Positions 40,138 to 53,264 are shown, counted from the stretch's first letter. The stretch is DNA of 64,000 nucleotides from Diphasiastrum complanatum (GCA_029204225.1 CM055113.1:4529881-4593880); one strand, 5' to 3'. Notes: generated by a model from the sequence alone, not told the origin. Made by a program: numbers and translations.

Positions 40138-41030
40138 TGCCTACGCTTTGAGCAGCCAAGCCTCCGCTGCGCTCATGACCACCATTTTACGACAATTTTT
40201 TTATGTCACTTCAACGGACATGCAAATTCTTAATGAGTCCCCGTCCAAGTATTGTCAGTTGTATGTTATTATTGGCATATAATGAGAGGGTGCACATGCC
40301 CCTACAACTAGTCTAATATTTTACTAATCAAAACTAACATATCTTACTTAATGTCATGTTGGTAAGGTTCTTGTTTTTTCGTGATACTTTTTTTTTATCA
40401 ACTCTCTATCCTTTTCCTATGTGTTCTTTTTGTACCGTCCATATTTGGCTTTTTTTTTCTTTTTGGAAGTTTGTTTGATTTCTTGATCTATTGCTTATCA
40501 AGCTTAATTACCTGCTCCTACTTCACCCATATATTTTCCTTTACTTAGCTCTTGGTTCTAAAAAGCTTTTGGAGTTTGTTTGAGTTCATGATTGCCTATT
40601 AAGAAGTTGCATTGTATAGCATACTAGAGAAGAATTTTGATTGAAGAATGCTCAACTACCAGACTGAAAGTCTCAATATCATTAGGGGAGATCCAAGCGC
40701 TATAAGGGCCCTTTGTATAGATACTTGTTTTGACTTTTCAACTATTCGACGTCCACATGTCCCAATAATATTTTTACACGTGTGCAGGACGATAACGGTG
40801 TTTGCCGGACAAATTATTTTTACAATTTTTTGGGCATATTTGTAGCCAGTTCAAAACTCCCGCCGGGCAGAGTCTAGATATGTGATTGGATAATATATTG
40901 TTGCCCGTCGGGAAAAGACTGCCCGAGTTTAACTAGCTGAAGTTAAACTAATTTGCATGGATGGTTCAACTAACTGAAGTTATCAATCATTTTGTACATT
41001 ATCAATCGTTTTGTATCTTGGATGTTCATT
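40138..41030. other. No gene seen
   Basis: AT-rich DNA with poly-T tracts near 40388 and 40450. Repeated 'cattatcaatc.ttttgtatc' occurs at about 40985-41050. Nothing coding can be supported. Confidence 0.4.
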
Positions 41031-42270
41031 ATCAATCATTTTGTATCTTGCACTGTTATGCAATGGCCGCTTGCAATCGAAGACCGCATAGTGCAATCAA
41101 TTCGGTCACTATTTGTAATGAAAGAGATTCTGAAGGGTTATGGATACCATGCACATACAGAAAGTTTCAATGGGTTGTGATGCATCCCTCATCAAAAGGT
41201 GCATTTCGCAGAAGAAAAAAATCAAATATGGATTACAGAAACTTTTGGAAAGGAAGAATTTTAGAGTTCAAAGTTTCAAAGGGAGGTCAATCCATTTTAG
41301 AAGTCTTGATTCAACATGTGTATATGCACAATGAAGTTATGGTAGAGGATGTCAATCCCGTAGATCAACTCAAATGCAATTGTATGTGATGCAACTTACG
41401 CTGATTTTTCTAACGGTTGATGATCCACATTCATTATTGTGATATATTTGTGTTAAAATAGAATATTGTCTTTTGTAGACTTGTATCCATCGAGCATAAG
41501 CGAATGGCAACCAATACAATCACTTGCAGACATCATAGACGTCATTCATTCTGATATCGTTTTCCTCTAGTATAAGCATCGTCCTTTAAAGTCACTTTTG
41601 GATTCTGGCATTTTTTTTTACAATTCTCTTTATATACCATGCAAAAATGGTTTGAATGGCAAACTAGAAACTCTACCTCTACCACATTTTTTAAGTAAGG
41701 AATGGGTTCCCCCCGATTCTACCATAGCAGAAAGTTTTAGATCGAAGTTTTTTATGGACATTCAAAACTGCATGAAATGTAGCATAGGTTCAAAAACCAA
41801 TCGACTATATTGGTATTTACCATTTGCAATTTTTGTAGATTTTTTTGCTAGATGCAATGTTCGTAAAACAACTACAATGTTCATTGCTAAGGATTTAACT
41901 AATGAAATGATATCAGAACTCCTTGATCATCATTGGGATGTGAAAACTAATGGTAGCATTCAATGTAGGGATAACAAATCATCCATGATATTTTGATATC
42001 ATATAGAAAAACAAATGCTTTCTTTTATGTTTTATTATAGAGATGGATTAGAGATAATAATGAATGGAAAGCATTAGATCAAGACTTTACAGTGAACCAT
42101 CAAGAGCAAATGCAAATAGAGGTGAAGCAAAATGAGGTTGTTATTGCGACAATTGAAGTGGAGGAGGACTGGAGTCTAAAATATATATGATCAGAACTTA
42201 CAATGCTCCAATTTGACATAACTCAAAGCTATGGTTTTCAAGTAAATGGAAGAATGGTACGTTTTTGTAT
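41031..42270 (+). pseudogene. Unrecognised gene family, copy 1 (MHPSSKG family)
   Basis: An open frame runs ICNERDSEGLWIPCTYRKFQ, VVMHPSSKGAFRRRKKSN, FWKGRILEFKVSKGGQSILE and VYMHNEVMVEDVN to about 41370. A likely intron ends TTTTGTAG near 41479. A second stretch then reads LYPSSISEWQPIQSLADIID and on to 41996 (KTTTMFIAKDLTNEMISELL). Another acceptor (tttattatag, about 42040) leads to EVEEDWSLKYI and LTMLQFDI. A homologous copy lies at 55690-56235, with shared residues scattered across the same three parts. The first and last parts carry stops in one copy or the other. I do not recognise the family. Confidence 0.5.
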
Positions 42271-42959
42271 TAAATAGTCTATTATATAATTGCTATACTG
42301 TTATTTATTAAAAATGATTTATTGATAGATCATTTGCAATGTTAATGCAAATTAGAGCAAGGCAAGAAGATCATATTCCATGCAAAGATTTATTGTCAAG
42401 TATAGAAATTGTCGAAACAAATTAAAGCTTTGATGAATCAGTAAATCTACAATATTGGTGAGCTTAACTTTCTATGTGAAATTTTAGATTGCTAACTTTT
42501 GGCTCCTTTTATATTAACTCACATTGTTTATTGATAAATGTAATTCCATTGTTTTCATGTGCAGGTTCAAGAAAAGTGAAATGAAGAATTGAAATAGCAA
42601 CAATAGAATATCAAATGATGGAAATAGCAACAATCGAATATCAAAAGACCCAAAAGGTCATCATTTGTACACATTGAATGTAAACTTTTGAAATACCTAA
42701 TTTTGTATGGGCCTTTCAATAAGACCATTTATCTATTTTTCTATATAAATTTCTTTTTTATGAGCTCTTTCAAGTGTAAGCACAGCTTCTTGATCCGTTG
42801 TCACCAATGTTGCATTAGAGAGAAAAATCTTAGGCATCTCTTGTCGAAATTCAAATATGTCATTTTGTGTGAATTTCGGACAGGTGAACTGCAAATCATC
42901 AACAATAACGCCAAATTTTTAAGACATGAACAATTGCAAACAATTCCTTCTCATGGGTA
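42271..42959. other. No clear gene
   Basis: AT-rich. A 93-codon plus-strand ORF (42688-42969) lacks a recognisable domain. 'atagcaacaat.gaatatcaaa' is tandemly repeated at about 42592-42645. Confidence 0.35.
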
Positions 42960-44525
42960 CAATACCTAGATTGAGCAGGATTGAGTTTCTTACCAATGAT
43001 TAGATTGGTGCTGAAGTAACACTTTTCTTAAGCAACTCAAAACAATTATTCATATCCTCCGTCCACTACACTAGTGGACACTTAGCCCTCTGGCTTAGCT
43101 TCTTATAGCCTTTCAAGGCCTAGATAAGAGGAAATGCCAATCGAGCAAATTGGGGTATATGCCAAAAGAAGAATCCTACAAATTCCAAGAAAGACTTGCT
43201 TTCCCAAATTATGATAAGAATTGGCCAATTAATAACCTTCTAAATACAATCGGGCTCGATCTCCACACCTCGTTCGAAAATCTTATGCTGCAAGTAGGAC
43301 AATTCCTTTTAACAAGAAAGTCACACTTAGACTTTTTGGCAAAGAGCTTTTCCCTTCTTAGGATGTTCAAAACAATCCTAAGATGCTCTTTATGTTCTGC
43401 CAAAGTCTTATTGAATACTATGATAGCATCTAAGAATACCACTACGAATCTTCCCAAATATGGCCTGAACGAATCATTCATCATCTGTTGGAAAGTTGTC
43501 GGTGCATTGGTTAGACCAAATGAAAAATCTGTAGTGTCCAAAGCGAGTTTGAAAATCCATTTTTGGTATATCTTCTACCCTAATGCGTATCTGCTGATAT
43601 CACAACCTTAGATCTATCTTGGTAAAGTACTCAGCACCACCAAGATAATCTATTAGGTCATCCATCCACGACAGTGGATATCTATTCTTAATGGTTACCT
43701 TGTTCAATTTCTTATAATTTATCCAAAACCTTATAGTCTCATCCTTCTTGGCCATCAGAACCACTGGTGATGCCCAAGGAGACTTACTAGGTTGTACCCA
43801 CCCCTTCTTCAAGTAATTATGTAATTGCATATTTACCTCAGTCACTTCCAATGAACTTTTCCGGTAAGGACGTTGTGCGATCGGAATTGAACCAGGTATA
43901 AGTTTAATTTTATGATCAGCTGTCTTTTTGGGTGGTAAACCTACAGGAAGGTCTATAAAAACATCATTGAATTCTTGCCTAAATTCATTATAGGCTTCAA
44001 GCTCTGTAGTGTTCTCATTGGGTATATTCATGACATTTATTAAGTTTATTATCATTGAAACAAATGAAATCATTGTGAAAACATAAAAAAAAATTCAATT
44101 CAAAAATCTTCATTATTGAATTAAGTTTCCGTTTAGAATAGGATTAACATTTATAGTGTTAGCACGTAAACTAGTCTTGATCTTAATTAAATGACCCTGA
44201 TGCATAAAAGATAAAGATTTTTCAACCAAATCAATTTTCAATGACTTATTCTTATCAAAATATCATTGTTGCTCAAGAACAATATCCACATTAGATATTG
44301 CAACAGTATAGAATTCTAGTTTTTTAGAGTAATCCTGTATGTGCAATTCTACATCAGGAACAACATAATCTATAAACACGGAATTGATTTTGTGAAGATT
44401 ATTAAAATATTATCTTCCTATCTCGAGTTTGGGGTCATGTCCATGATAATTTCCACTAGATTTCATGTTGTACATATAAAGAGTTTGAATTGAGCACATA
44501 TTCTTCTAGTGTAGCTCGGATTTGA
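42960..44525 (-). pseudogene. Ty3-gypsy protease-reverse transcriptase, degraded
   Basis: On the minus strand a protease-region frame with stops (about 44525-44100) leads to the 44073-43600 ORF. Here [40 protein letters not shown] and [20 protein letters not shown] mark the RT fingers. A frame change follows, then FSFGLTNAPTTFQQMMND and GRFVVVFLDAIIVFNKTLAE at about 43540-43390. The catalytic FLDD/YVDD motif reads FLDA, which would abolish polymerase activity. Downstream connection-domain sequence is riddled with stops to about 42960. Confidence 0.85.
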
Positions 44526-44529
44526 GCTA

Positions 44530-45110
44530 GATAGGTTCAATTATGATGACATGCAGATGTTTAGATAGCATGCAAAGTCTTACTGTATGCATGCAAGCCA
44601 CATGCAACATGCAAAGTAGTTTTTGTGATCTACACATGTCTAGGCAATTTTATGAGTTGACATGCAGTACAAGCACCATACATGCATGCAGTTACACATG
44701 TGGATCTTTGGTAGGTGAATTAGTTCAGTTAAGTGGACTTTCCATGCAACTCCACTGTAGGAATTCGAGTCTCTCTCATGTAGGGAAAGCTGGGCATGTT
44801 TTGCCATATTGTGAATATTGAGATTTTGGTGTTTTGGACTCATTCTCTCTACCCAAGTTTTCTATGTATTATTTTCTCTCTCTACCCGAGAGCAGCCTCT
44901 TTTTCTCATACTGAACACTTAGAATTATTTCTGACATTCATTTCTCATAGTGAAGAGTTAGATTTTTTCATCAGATGTATGCCATTGTGCTCTTGCCTTA
45001 GATTTTTCAAGCATACTGTTATTTGATCAATCTTGTGCAATCACAACACCTCAGTAAGATCCTGTGAAGTTCACACGTGCTAAAAAAATCACATATTTTT
45101 GATGCCATTG
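44530..45110. other. Insertion splitting the gypsy element, with RY-motif cluster
   Basis: About 580 bp separates the gypsy protease side from the gag side. 44550-44760 contains many CATGCA/ATGCATGC words, and ACACGTGCTAAAA lies near 45071. It could be a solo LTR or small nonautonomous element, but I could not fix its ends. Confidence 0.4.
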
Positions 45111-45932
45111 TCACACAGTATTTTGCTCACTTTTTCTAGTAGGAAGGTTTAGCGTTTGCACCAAATATTTCATGGTTTTCTTAGGATTGTTGGAATTGGG
45201 ATGTGTTTCATTAACAACTTCCCTATCCTTTCTCTTGAATTGAAAACCTTTCTTTGGCTCATTAGGCTGGTGACCCCTAGATGGCTTAGGTGTGTCATCA
45301 AAAAACTTTGTAGCCCTAATAGCATCCTCTAGGGTTTTTGGATGGTTTCTACGAACATCCACTTGGTAATCTTTTGGTAACCCATCAATAAACATTAACA
45401 TTTGTACCTTTGGTGGAATGTCACTATAAAGCGGATTCAAGTACTCATGAAAATCTTGAATAAATTGTTCCAAACCTTTATTCTCTGTTAAATGACTCAA
45501 CTTTTGAAAGTGTTCATAGTCATCTAGTGATAGGAAGTATTCCCTAAAGCCCATGCAAAAATCATCCCATGTACAAGGTTGATTGCCTTTTGCAACTAGG
45601 TCATCCCACCATACTAAAGAACATAGTTACAGTGGACAACTTTTCACATTCAGAGAATTGATTCATGCCAAAGTATTTGTTCCATACATTAAGCCATGAA
45701 CTTAGCACTTGCAAGTTCCTATCATTCTTCTTCCCCTTAAACAATTTTACGGGAGGTAGAACTACATGCTTCTTCTAGTTGGCTAACCTAGACTCTAAGT
45801 CTTGGTTCCTTTAATTAGTTTCAAGAAGCTATTTATTAGTGACTTGAATTTATTGGTATAAAAGTTCAAGAGCTTGTGCCACATTGGATGGATTTGATAG
45901 ATCAAATGATGGATTTTCATTGGCTTGATCCA
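45111..45932 (-). pseudogene. Ty3-gypsy gag (Retrotrans_gag type), broken
   Basis: The minus strand starts MDQANENPSFDLSNPSNVAQ at about 45932. After stops it passes a frame with LQVLSSWLNVWNKYFGMNQF (about 45690) and enters the ORF 45554-45111. There HFQKLSHLTENKGLEQFIQD, MLMFIDGLPKDYQVDVRRN and TLEDAIRATKFFDD match the gypsy Gag capsid region. It belongs with the protease-RT piece at 42960-44525, from which it is separated by the 44530-45110 insertion. Confidence 0.75.
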
Positions 45933-48515
45933 TTGAAGTTGCTTGTGTGTTTTCCTATTATGCAAATACAACAACAAGTAACTCCAATTAGAATGATAGA
46001 AATGCTTCAATTCTCACGGAATCCAATGAAAATAAAAACATTTACTTCTACTCATTCAATACTTATTGTTTGTAAGCTCAATCCAAGCCTACTTTTTGCA
46101 AGCTCAATCCAAGCTTAAGAGAAAACTACAACAAGCAATTTCCTACTTTTGCTTCAATCCAAATCAAAACAAATCTTTATGAAAATTTCAACTAACTACT
46201 TCAAGTTAATGTTTACATAAAGTTCTCATTCCAATTCCATTTCCATTTGTCATTTCAAATTCAACACAAATTTTCACATTTCTCACTCTCCTAGTTCTTC
46301 AAATCCATGAAACTAGTGACTAGAAATGGAAAACTAATTATGTTCTATGAAAACTTCACTTTTCAGATCTGTTTTTCAGATTTACAGGTCTGAAAATCAG
46401 AACTTCAAAATGACAAAAAACAGAACTTCAAAATCTTTTTTATGCATAAAAGTACACTACCTTTTCCAGCAAGTGATGGCCTTGGTATGGATGATTTTTG
46501 CTAAGCACTCATTCCCACTGGTATATTTCTTTTTCTATAATGCTATTGATATGCATCATTTCGTCGGTGATGTGTGGGGTGTCAATATTGGGAATGTGTC
46601 CCCCTTCCAACTGGTCCTAGGTAATGGTGTGTACCCTAGGATTCCTCTCTTCGTAAATATTGTTACTACTCCTTTTTCAGTATGGAGTAATGGTTTGTGC
46701 TGGGCATACGTACCCGAATCCCTTGTGTAGTTTTTTTTTTCTATTTTCCACAGTCAATCATTACTTCCCATTGTACCCATCCTTCCCATTACATCCCACC
46801 ACTACATTATGCATATAAAATTTATTGTACAATAAGCGTTGTTGATGGTAATGTCGAACACAGATTTAACTCATACGATAGGGGGGGGGGGGGAGAACTC
46901 TAAAACTCACAGAGTAATCCTCACAGTCTAGTAGGTTGAAATTTCAAGTAGGGCTTGAATTCTCACCTACATCTCATTACTAAACCCAACATATCTGAAA
47001 TTCAATAAGATTTTCATTTTGTTCCATCTAAAGTGAACTTTTCGTATTGTTAACGGTGAATCCGATATCTGAATTACATACCATTTAAACCATTAACATT
47101 GGCTTTTACACTTTTGTGGTCTTTTCTCAACCTTTCCGTGCTCATGTGTTCGACCCACCTTGGGAGTTAGGGCAGGTCGAGTGTACACGTCCCAAGGCCC
47201 GTGTGTTTGAACGGGTGACTTGGGCGGCAGTGTTCTAAATGCGGAATCTTTACTATAAATATGCAATTTTTCCTAGCCCAAGAGGTATGTTTCACCCTCG
47301 CCAGGTATAAAAATAACCTCTGTGTTTCAAGAGGGAAGGTTAATTCTTCAGTTGATAACACCATGATACAACAATTCAAAAACTAAAGATAATTTTTCTT
47401 TTCTACTTAGTTTCCACAACAACCAACAATTGAAATTTATACATTGAATTCTCAGATCTGAATTTTCACCTTCAAGCATCCACCTATGACTGTTAATATT
47501 TCCAACCCTATTTCATGCTTCATGATCTTAGATGACTAGCAACAGAAAATCTCTCATAGGGTGTATTCCATTTGATATAGAAAATCTCACTTCCTTCACT
47601 TGGACAATAATTTGATCAGGTCACAAAACAAAAATGTCAACCACACTTCTTGACAAATGACAAAAGCATCCTTCTATGGACTATTGATTTTAGTGAACAC
47701 ACTCATTCTTATGCCAAGATTGTAGAGGAGAGTAATAACAACGATATATTCTATATGTGAATTAACCAGATAGCTTTGCATTTTCTAGCTTCATTCTGCG
47801 TAACTCCTATGCATGCCACTTCAGGTCAACAAGTAGTGTGTTAAACTCAATTCTACATCAATACTAGACATAATAAGAGCATCATTTAACGTAGTCAAGG
47901 CCATTCAATAGTAGACAAGTCATGCCATACATCCAATACTCAGAATGTCGAGAAGAAAAATACTCACAGCTTACTGGAAATGGTCGCTCCCTCACAGCTT
48001 ACTAGAAACGATCGCTCCCTCCCTCGATTGCTCTGTTTGTCTGTCACTACGTACTAGCCTCTTGATTTCAGCTTCCTTCGAATTTACTTCCTTGTTTGAT
48101 TTCTACTGGTTCATAGTATATGTTGACTTGATCCTCCTTGACTTGTGAAGATAGCCTGTGGTGATCTCGATCTTATGTAGTTCTGACAACATACTGGTAA
48201 CGTATCTGTAGCTTCACTGTCTCAATGCTCTGATGTATGCTCGTTGATCATTCTTGCTTCTAATCTGGCTCGTTGGTTTTCTCTTATCTGTTCTTTCTAA
48301 TTTGCTCCCTAGGTGGTGGCAACCAGGTAGTCGCACTCTTCATTTCTTCAATAATGACCTCACATAGACCGATGCCTTCATGGGATGATGAGTGGATCAG
48401 CGACTGACAACATATGAGATGTGGAGACGCAGCAGGTATTGTTGATAGCATATCATGTTGGGTCAATGATGGGCTGCAGTGATGGCCTGGCCCACCAATC
48501 CTGATTCAAGAGTTG
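45933..48515. other. Gypsy 5' side and unassigned AT-rich DNA
   Basis: This should contain the gypsy leader and 5' LTR on the minus strand, but I could not fix the LTR ends. 47165-47240 (cgtcccaaggcccgtgtgtt region) resembles gypsy LTR wording. A 13-nt poly-G lies at 46881-46893. A 31-bp tandem repeat (cacagcttact.gaaa.ggtcgctccct) lies at about 47964-48025. ORFs of up to 127 codons (46347-46730) have no recognised domain. Confidence 0.35.
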
Positions 48516-48519
48516 ACTA

Positions 48520-50806
48520 CTTGCTAAGGACGATCAAGGCTCTAAGATCAGACAATGGTGGAGAATATATCTCTTTCGAGTTTAAGGGTATTGCCAAAGC
48601 CAAGGCATCGAGCAGCAATTCATCACTCCTTACAGTCCTCAATCTAATGGCTTAGCCAAAAGGAAGCCGTACCCTTTGAATCTGCCAAATGTATAATAGC
48701 GCATGCATCGTTGCCCAAGAAATTCTTGGCCGAAGCTATCTCCACTGCAGCTTACGTCCAGAACAGATGTTCGACCAAGGCCCTTTCAGGCAAGACACAC
48801 CACAAGGTGTGGACAGGCTCTAAGCCTTTTGTGAAGAACCTAAGAGTGTTTGGGTGCATTGCCTATGCGCAGATCCCAAAAGACACGAGGAAGAAATTGG
48901 ACTTCCAAGGTCTTAAGACCATCCTGATTGGATATATTTCATCTGATAATACATACAAGCTGTATGATCCTAATACCCAACAAATCTTGTATAGCCCGGA
49001 TACAACCTTTATCGAAGATCAGTTCGTCGACATCAAATACGACTGTCCAAGCTTCTGGCTTAGATGTGTCTATTGTTGACCCACTTTGTGACATCAAATT
49101 AGACGAAGACGTTGCTGCTACCCAGCACAACAAGTCCCAAGAGTGGTTCATCAGTCGAATCCTCCCAGAAGATCAAGCCAAGTGCGCAGACAGCCCACAA
49201 GGTATACTATTGGGTTTGCATGTCTCTTGATACAAGAACCGACGACAGTCGAAGAGACACTCAGCCAACCAGACTCTGATCTATGGAGAGAAACTATGGA
49301 TAGAGAGTAACCCTCTCTGATCAAGAACTAGACGTGGTCACTAGTCGAAGATCCTATTGGCTGCAATATCATTGATTGCAAATGGATCTTCAAGATCAAA
49401 TAAAATGCCAATGGAACAATTGATTGAAGGAAGGCAAGACTAGTAGCACGAGGATTCACTCAGATCCCGAAAGTCGACTATAGCGAGACTTTCAGTCTAG
49501 TAGTCAAACATTCGTCGATCCAAATGCTCCTGTCTTGTGTTGCAGCTGTCGATCTTGAAGTACATCAACTTGATGTACAAACAGCCTATCTGAATGGAGT
49601 TATACAAGAATCTACATGATCCAGTCCAAAGGATACGTTCTGGAAGGTATGAATAATCATGTCTGTAAACTCCACAAAGCACTTTATGGCTGAAACAATC
49701 TGCCAGAGCTTGGTTTCAGAGGATCAATACATTCCTCATCGAACAAGGATTCAAACCAAACACTGCTGATTGCAATGTCTATTCCAAATCAGAGCAACAA
49801 TCCTTCATTATCATCACCTTATACGTGGATGATACGTTGCTCTTTAGCAACAATACCAATTTGGTCAAGGATTCTAAGCAAATGCTGTTTTCAGAGTTCG
49901 ACATGATTGATCTGGAAGCTCACTTCTGTCTGGGCATTCAAATCCACAGAGACAGCTAGACAACTGATTTAAATCACTCAACAAAGGTATCTTCACAATG
50001 TTCTTAACATATACAATCTAATGAATTGCAAATTAGCTCACTCACCGATGGATCCAAGCCTGCATTTGTCAAAGGACCAATGTCTCTAGACCAAGTAGAA
50101 AGAGGAGCAGATGAGAGAGCATCCTTATCGATCTATACTTGGATCTCTCATGTACGCAATGGTCTGTACAAGACCATATATCTCTTTTGTAGTAAGCTCA
50201 CTCAGCCAATATATGGCTAATCCTGGCATGACCCATTGGAAGGCTCTCATAAGAGTCATGAGATATATTTGAGCTACCATGGACCAGTGCATCTACTATG
50301 GAGATGTCAGCAATGACAATCTTCATCAGCTCAGTAGATATTCTGATGCAACCTAGGGAGGAGATGTAGACAATCGTAAATCCACATCTGGATTTATGTT
50401 CTTCTTCAATGACGGTCCTATCTCATGGAACAATCGTAAGCAAACCTCTATCGCACTTTCTTCTACAGAAGCATATTGTTGTTTCTCAATCTATAAAGGA
50501 AGCGTTTTGGTTGAGAAATTTACTGTCAGACATTAACCTATATTAGTATAGCCCTACAATTTTATTCTGTGATAATTATAGTGCTACTGCCTTATCGGCC
50601 AACCCTAGATCTCACTTTAGGATTAAGCACATTGAAATCAGATAGCACTACATCAAAGACAAAGTTCTCACAAGGAGGTGAACTTAACGTACTGCAGAAT
50701 GCAGGACATGGTTACAAATATATTCACGAAAGCATTAAGTGTTAATGCACACAAAAAATTCTGTGCATTGCTTAGTCTGAAGACACAGATCCATATTAAG
50801 AGGGGG
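48520..50806 (+). pseudogene. Ty1-copia integrase-RT-RNase H, 5'-truncated, second copy of its lineage
   Basis: This begins with TIKALRSDNGGEYISFEF at about 48526, the same point in integrase at which the element at 37685 begins. PKKFLAEAISTAAYVQNRC and KNLRVFGCIAYAQIPKDTRK continue from 48711. Reverse transcriptase is scattered over several frames, and the catalytic LYVDDTLLFSNN is intact near 49820. RNase H is recognisable near 50330-50640 (GDVDNRKSTSGFMFF, SANPRSHFRIKHIEI). The tail ends MVTNIFTKALSVNAHKKFC, then a purine tract AAGAGGGGG (about 50798-50806). There are many stops. Gag and protease are absent. Confidence 0.85.
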
Positions 50807-51374
50807 TGCTGGATTTATCTCCTCTACTCTCCTAAATCCCATTTTAATCTGCCTCCATTCATGTTGCATTTTTACTCTCTTTATCGCACAGTCTGCATAT
50901 TTATATGTAAAATAAGACAAACGAATAAAACGCGACTGTCTACCTAAATACAAGTAAATTCTCACAAGCGAAGAAAAGACGAAATCTTCACCAACGTTCA
51001 TCTCAGCAAAAGCTGACGTCACGGCCCTTTTCACGCTCATCCCATGCAACTGTGCTAACAGACTTGACAACGAAAGTAGCCACCCACGATCTCCTACAGA
51101 CAACATATCCACTTTGTACTTTCTTCATCTGCACACTTGTAACATTGTGTATATTGAATACCATTTGCGTATTCAAATAGATGAGAGAGATCAAGAGAAC
51201 AAGTGTGTATAAATATAGCATCAGAAGCTTGTCAAAGATATAGACCAACTAGATGCCTTGCGCATTGATTCTTTATTTGTCAGTAATAGGTTCATTTCTT
51301 TTACAGATTGAATTAACTCTGTAAAGCATGCGATTTCGTCCGCTATTGTCTTATGCCCTACCGCATTATTGACA
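50807..51374 (+). repeat. 3' LTR of the second truncated copia (right edge uncertain)
   Basis: It begins TGCTGGATTTATCTCC directly after the purine tract. Related elements have TGTTGGATTT, so one base has probably changed. The end at TTATTGACA is only a guess based on a CA dinucleotide. The 81- and 125-codon minus-strand ORFs inside are not convincing genes. Confidence 0.4.
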
Positions 51375-51872
51375 TGTATATATTTTTATACTTAATCTGA
51401 TAACAACTCTTTGTTCTACGTTCAAATTTGTGTCAATATTGCTATGCTTAATCTTCATTCTGTCTGACTTTTCTTGTTGCTCAATCTGGTAATCTATTCT
51501 TAGCGAGTTATTATTAGTCTACCTGTTGATGACCAATATTTAGTCTTGCCTTTCACGAATCATTCGCGATTAATTATAAGTCGAGCTCAGTCTAGCTCTT
51601 TTGCAAATCATTCGCGAGTAATAATTTCTGTAGCTGTTCGCGACAAATTATTCTTCTGGTGTTTTGTTAATATTTGGTTACATAATCAGAACGACTGTGA
51701 TTTCTATCACTAACGTTCTGTTCATTTTTTATAGGTGTAGTCATGCTTAGGAAAGAAGTTATATAGCTCATTCCGTTGTGCACGAACACATTCTATTCGA
51801 GTTCGTTTCTCGTTCGAGTTTTGAGTTAGGCTTCACATCAAACCTGACATACGCATGGACATCTTAGGCTAG
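51375..51872. other. No gene seen
   Basis: This contains reiterated 'atcattcgcgattaattat' / 'atcattcgcgagtaataat' words (about 51560-51650). It is probably leader or flank of the two adjoining copia elements. Confidence 0.35.
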
Positions 51873-51883
51873 TTCTGATACCA
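51873..51883 (-). other. Copia primer-binding site
   Basis: Minus-strand TGGTATCAGAA abuts the LTR to its right. It indicates a minus-oriented copia element whose interior has been lost on the left. Confidence 0.7.
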
Positions 51884-52951
51884 TGTTGAATGTGGGAAAG
51901 CCACAAAGTATGATTTTGATCTCCTAAGATGTGGTAATTGCACATAGATCACACATAGATTGAAAACCAAGATCTATTCCATAAATCTAAGGCAAGAGCA
52001 CTTTCTACCATGCATAGATCAACCAAACAAGTACATTCACACATGTGGAGACTTTTCAAAGAAAAAACTAAGTGTGAAAATCCCTTCCTCTCTCTCGAGA
52101 GAGAAATAAATTTGACTAAAAATGTGTGGAAATCTCAATAACTCCAAAATTTTACATTACAAATAGACTATTGCCTCTATATGTAGCTACTCGAGGTAGA
52201 GAAGCATGATTGGACCCCTTCTTTTCCTACTGCTAAGTAGCTTGGAATTTGAAAAAAAACAAAATAGATAACAGGAAAACTGAGATTGAAACTCTTGAAT
52301 TTCACACTTGTGGATTGTCCACTACATGTACTTGTGATCTCCTAAGGTGTGTAGATGCACCAAGATCAAGACTAGATTGAGATTCAAGATCTATGTTTGA
52401 TTCTATGGCAAAAACACACTACTACATGCATTCAATCACTTCCAACTCTCACTCACACGTGTGGGAAGTGTTCAAAAATAATCTAAGTAAAAACAAGCTG
52501 CTCTCCTCGGGTAGAGGGAGAAAAACCATCATGAGCTCTCGGGTAGAGAGAGAAAGCTAGAAACTCAATAACTCACAAAATCCATGAAATCACCAAATCA
52601 ATTAGATCCAAAATGAGGAGTACAATGATACTAGTAGATCCACAAGCTACCACTATGCTTAACTATGATTAGACCATACTTTGTCACCTCTTGATCCTAT
52701 TGGACCATTGATCCATGCACCTCTTAATTCTATTGGACTATATTCAGGCACACCTCAATTTCCTTTTGGACCTCACAAGGTTCCACCTCTAAATCCTATT
52801 GGACCTCTTGGAATTCATCAAACAAAAGATTTACACTTGTCTACACTCTAATTGGCTCATGTTTAGCCTCTTACTCTATTTTGGCTCAATAGTGGCATTA
52901 CAAGTGGAAATGCATAATTTGCCATCTATGCCAATTTTATTCCTATCAACA
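51884..52951 (-). repeat. Copia LTR, 1068 bp with internal duplication
   Basis: The ends TGTTGA and TCAACA are perfect 6-bp inverted repeats. Two stretches inside (about 51900-52210 and 52330-52600) share 'gatctcctaag.tgtg', 'agatctatg.t', 'cacacgtgtgg' and 'tctctc.gagagag'. The LTR therefore contains an old internal duplication or two overlapping LTR copies. Confidence 0.6.
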
Positions 52952-53261
52952 TCCTACACCTAGATGCTTGATGTAAAAACCATAAGACCCCTATATCTAA
53001 CATAGATAATCTTTTTCAATTCTTCACGAAAACTACTATAAGTTGACAAAGTTAGTGGTAAACAACAAAACAAAGACACTAAGATTGAATAGCAGGAAGC
53101 TGCATAGGGGGGATAGGCGTTGCTGTCAGGAGCAACAGACTGGTGGACTGATGACAAAAGCAACTTGGGAGCACAATGATTAGGCTCCATGCTAGCTGTG
53201 GGTAGAAATTCAAGAGTCAAAATGGAAAGATGATACCAGCGGAAGTCTGAAGCTGGCTGCA

Positions 53262-53264
<3 letters not shown>

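Noticed and set aside
41598-41996. Resemblance of FIAKDLTNEMISELL to the autoinhibitory domain of plant WNK kinases
   Set aside because: Only a few scattered residues match, no kinase domain is near, and the paralogue lacks this part.
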